Assembly (NCBI RefSeq): GCF_018143015.1
Contig: NC_054758.1
Coordinates: 13,682,001-13,746,000 of the forward strand
Source: Lytechinus variegatus
Taxonomy: Eukaryota; Echinodermata; Echinoidea; Temnopleuroida; Toxopneustidae
DNA length: 64,000 bases
Direction: 5' to 3'
Part shown: positions 60,731-64,000 of the stretch, in pieces
How positions within the stretch are numbered: the stretch's first letter is position 1
Layout of the letters: each line of letters begins with the position of its first letter
The notes under the pieces: generated by a model
The model's database searches: none
The model's input: the letters and a program-made list of their open reading frames with translations, nothing else
What the model was told of the DNA's origin: nothing
Position numbers and translations under genes: made by a program

Positions 60731-60944
60731 GGGGGGTGTTTCACAAAGATTTAAGTATGACTTAGAGTCGCACTTAAATGCCTAGTTGCGCGCAGTATAA
60801 AAGGCATGACAGCATTGGTCAGATCATGCCAAGAGGACGCGCACTACTGCGTATTGATCAATAAGATTGCGCGTTGCATATCACGTACGCGTCGACATTT
60901 AAGTGCGACCTAAGTCATACTTAAATCTTTGTGAAACACCCCCC
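60731..60944. mobile_element. 214-bp foldback MITE, GGGGGTGTTTCACAAAG type
   Basis: Reverse-complement copy of 46555-46767 over its full length, with only a few differences, so both are fairly young. Confidence 0.9.
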
Positions 60945-61419
60945 TGATGTACCTGGTACTGCGTCTTTCGTTTACACGACAAATGCCTTCAGTATTAGAG
61001 AGTTTACGCTTTCCATTGACACAATAACTTGTGGCTAAAATTATATGGTCTTGTCATTACTTTCAGCATAACGCTGATTCACTCCCGAAACACTCCGCAT
61101 GCGTACGTAGATGGTTCAATCGGGAACTTTATTGTCATAGAAGCAGACATTGTACAAGATGAAAGCTCCTTACAGTGATATAAAATACAAACCATATTCA
61201 CTAACATAATTAACTCAATTAAAGGACAGTCCCATATTCCCTTTTACATTTCATATATGTTAAACATCCTATTTTACAATTTATACAATCACACAATTAA
61301 GAAAAAATACCCTGTTGAATACACTTCTCCCTGGAAGGAGGGAAAAATAATTCATATCATGACTTGTGCATTGAAAACAAGTTATTTATACCAACATTCT
61401 TTGTCATGAATCCATTTGA

Positions 61420-61650
61420 TAAGAATTGGCCATTGAGCAGGGCAATAGTTTTTACTATTGGCCTGATTAAAAAATAATTGGTATATAGAATATATGGACT
61501 GCACTTTTGTTCAGTCAATAGTAAAAACCATTTCCCCTCAATGACCTTGAAACTATAGGCCTACTGTTTTCCTTCAGGAAAAAATAGTAGGCCTATAGTC
61601 GAGGGATTACTTTGGGGTAATAGTTGTTACTATTACCCTCATGAGCAGTC
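61420..61650. repeat. Inverted repeats of GGCAATAGTTTTTACTATTG type
   Basis: GGGCAATAGTTTTTACTATTG and GGGGTAATAGTTGTTACTATTACCC are self-complementary. CTATAGGCCTACTGTTTTCC pairs with ATAGTAGGCCTATAG between them. Confidence 0.65.
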
Positions 61651-63179
61651 AATATTTGTATAATTAACGCATGACTGAGTGATTTCAACTTCATATGATT
61701 CAAACATGAACACATTGCTACAGTTGATTATATCAGTCCTAGAAGTGAGCTCCCCGAAGTTCAATCTTCCTGGAGAAAAATTACTTGCCAAACAGCCACT
61801 CTAACAAAGAAAGTTTGCCAGTCAGACAAAGGGAACTGTAAAACCCAATTACCTAGCGAGCTCTTCTCCTTGGTTCAGTCTTATTCATCAACTCTCATCC
61901 TGCTATGTTAGGCAAAACATGATGGTACTGTTTTGCATTAACATCGCATTAATGACAGATTTAAGTTTTGCTCTTTTCGAGGACATTTTAAACCGTTCCC
62001 ATTCTTGTTGCTCACTCACTTCATTTCACCACTGTATGGCAAAGCAGGCCTAGCCCAGGTATTATTAAATATACAATCAATTCTACAATAAAGCACAATT
62101 ATAAGCCTACGGCAAATCATGTATAAAAGGTTAAAATTGATTGTAAACATCAATTGCTTCTCTTTATGAAACTGGGGCGAGGGGCTGTTGCAGATTGAGT
62201 TGCAATCGAACCCAATTTCACTTTCAACCAATGAGCAGTGTGCACTTTGACTAGCATTTGCTTTTGCTGAGAAGAATTTGAATGCAACTCTAACAATCTA
62301 CTTGGTTTCCAACCAACCAAAATCATGAATTTTGACTTGCATTCAAACGCGACTCTTTCTGCAATAAGCCCAAGGTCTAAGAAGAAAAAACATCAATGTA
62401 CTTTTAGCTCAAGAATAACTACCCCATCCTATGGTTCCAATGACACTGCAAGGTCACAGATTAATATTCTCATCCTGGCCCGACTCATGAAATTCCATTG
62501 TCAAAGGTAAAGAAAAGCTTGAGGACTGTTTGCTATCATCACCACGCATTTGCAGGATTAGATTGCTACTGAACAGGTGCTGTACATGGATGCTGCAGTT
62601 TAATGATAAGAGTAAATATTTTTTGTTCTTGCAAGTGATACTGCCTATATATGTAACTGTGCACATTTTCAAAGCAAATACAGTATCTAATTATAAATTG
62701 TACCTTAATTGATTCTCATAACGTCAATTACATCATACATACATGTCCAGAGTAAGGATAAAGAAGAAAAGCTATGTATTAATAGGAACGAACTTAATAA
62801 GCAAATAATTATAGAGGATTATGATTGCAATAATTGTCCAGTGTGCTCCTCATGAAGCAAGGCTGACCATCCCTAATACTAGTAATAGAACAGTCCATAC
62901 ATCTGCAGCCGAGACACGGTCCAGGCATGGACCTACTTGGTGTCCATGTTCCAAGCGAAGTAATGCTAGACTAAGATTTCTGCCAGGTGACATGAAGCAG
63001 GAGCATCACAGCCTGTTCACAGAGACCACCTCTGTATTGAGGCTATTGGTCAATACCGGTCAGCTGACTCAGCTGTTAGTCTATTACGAGGTCACTTCAT
63101 GCAGTGGTCACCTCGCCATACAATCTCCAGTTGACACTTCATTTCTTTAGCCTCCAGAAACCATCGGTCAATCGGAAAA

Positions 63180-63615
63180 GACTACAGGCCAATAGCATCT
63201 TTTATACACCGATTGGATAGAGTTCGGTACTCAATATGGAGCAATCATACTGTAAATTTTCAGGATTTTTGGTAAGAGTAGAGCAACGTTAGATGGAAGG
63301 TGAGAGCCTTTCTCCTGTTGACGACTAAATTTCTTTCTTTCGTCATTTCAATTAAATAGAGAATGACCCCCAGTCAGAGCGTCTATCATACATTGGTTGG
63401 ACTGCATTCGGTACTCAATTCAGAGCAATCATACACAATCAAATTTTTTTGGTACAAGCAAAGGCTATGAAAGGCTAGAACCTTCCTCCAGTTGACACCT
63501 CTACATGTAATTCTTTTACGAACAAAGAACTTTGCAATCGGTCCAATTGGAGAGAGATCACCGGTTAATAGCAGTTAATAGCATCTTTTATACACAGCGC
63601 AATGTTCCATGGAAG
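63180..63615. repeat. Diverged tandem duplication of about 190 bp
   Basis: ATAGCATCTTTTATACAC occurs at about 63190 and 63580. The segment GGTACTCAATATGGAGCAATCATAC (63228 on) has a relative at 63408 on. It lies just downstream of the carrier stop, in its presumed 3'UTR. Confidence 0.7.
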
Positions 63616-63667
63616 GATTACAGTCAAATCAAAGCAGCAGCGGCATCAATGAAGCAATGGGATGGTA

Positions 63668-63770
63668 TTAGCTATGTTGCGTGGACATGATGATGGCACG
63701 TTTAAGCTGCTCGTAGCATACAAACATCACAATATTCCAGGAGCCCAGTCGCAGAAACTGTGGCGTGAAT
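63668..63770 (-). CDS. UCP: Mitochondrial uncoupling-protein-type carrier, last coding exon
   Basis: On the minus strand the acceptor CTTTTTTTGTCTTTTCAG leads into 33 residues and TAA. The leading A completes a split codon that would be Gly in the family (GFTP). Seen: [12 protein letters not shown], then [13 protein letters not shown], then a short tail ending STQHS. Family knowledge: vertebrate UCP2 and UCP3 end in [22 protein letters not shown], the sixth transmembrane helix of an SLC25 inner-mitochondrial-membrane carrier. The SWN-VMFV-YEQLKRA match is diagnostic for the UCP branch rather than other SLC25 members. The tail is about four residues shorter than in human UCP2. The other exons lie to the right of the window. 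UCPs move protons or C4 metabolites across the inner membrane; which one applies here cannot be told from this exon. Confidence 0.88.
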
Positions 63771-64000
63771 CTGAAAAGACAAAAAAAGAGGAAAATTTGT
63801 TGATTAAGATAGGACACTTTGTTTTCACAGAATGATTAATGATTACAACTACAGTGTATAATAAATAGAGATGCTCGGCGGGTCGCGCGGCTGAGCACAT
63901 GTATCCCCAAAACCAACCATGTCATCCGTCATTGCGATATACCGGTATAGAGCTCACAAGCACAGAATAATAAATGATTACAACTACATGTACTAGTTCC

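Larger units (their letters stand above)
59001..63667. other. AT-rich region, probably carrier-gene 3'UTR in part
   Basis: No gene of its own is visible. Frames at 59729-60001 and 62821-63150 lack recognisable features. A minus-strand AATAAA (plus-strand TTTATT at 61128-61133) could end the carrier mRNA, implying a 2.5 kb 3'UTR. Confidence 0.45.

Noticed and set aside
62821-63150. 109-residue plus-strand frame
   Set aside because: No domain, signal peptide or splice support; it overlaps the presumed 3'UTR of the minus-strand carrier gene.
1-64000. Endogenous retrovirus, LTR element, Polinton or CRISPR array
   Set aside because: No long polymerase, integrase or capsid-like frame, no paired long terminal repeats, and no regularly spaced short direct repeats of CRISPR type were seen.

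Overview
The window looks like nuclear DNA of a marine deuterostome, most likely an echinoderm and probably a sea urchin. It is AT-rich, with small exons in long introns, canonical GT-AG splice sites, very frequent ACATGTACATGT-type motifs, and a heavy load of short foldback transposons, GAT/CAT microsatellites and tRNA-derived SINE fragments. No bacterial operon structure, CRISPR array or rRNA is visible. The organism call is an inference from texture and gene content.

Four genes can be supported by spliced reading. (1) 448-5264 (+): the last four exons of a phosphonoacetaldehyde hydrolase (PhnX, HAD superfamily), a carbon-phosphorus bond-cleaving enzyme; its N-terminus lies left of the window. 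(2) 9023-11784 (+): a complete small gene with TATA box, 5'UTR exon and two coding exons. It encodes a 103-residue secreted precursor with an acidic propiece, a Lys-Arg cleavage site and a 41-residue, strongly cationic, four-cysteine mature peptide. It looks like an antimicrobial-type host-defence peptide. (3) 22634-47465 (+): an 11-exon gene for a 373-residue seven-transmembrane protein, tentatively of the GPR137/TOM1 (THH1) superfamily; its last coding segment is duplicated in frame just past the stop. (4) 63668-63770 (-): the last coding exon of a mitochondrial uncoupling-protein-type carrier whose remainder lies right of the window. A fifth candidate, 13009-13132 (+), is a single exon with the cysteine spacing of a DAN/gremlin/bursicon cystine knot; a decayed relative lies near 7310-7400.

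Region by region: 0-5.3 kb holds the phnX exons, with a foldback element interrupted by a hAT-like insertion. 5.3-9 kb is 3'UTR and intergenic DNA with a TTCGGAATTACGAA array. 9-12 kb is the peptide gene. 12-22.5 kb is intergenic and repeat-rich, including a 1.1 kb foldback element with about 190-bp arms and a 110-bp minisatellite. 22.5-47.5 kb is the 7TM gene, whose introns carry most transposons, including nested hAT elements and a perfect 93-bp inverted repeat. 47.5-58 kb is probable long 3'UTR plus intergenic repeats. 58-59 kb is a polypyrimidine block. 59-63.6 kb is AT-rich and probably contains the 3'UTR of the carrier gene. The genes do not form a pathway; they are neighbours on a chromosome.
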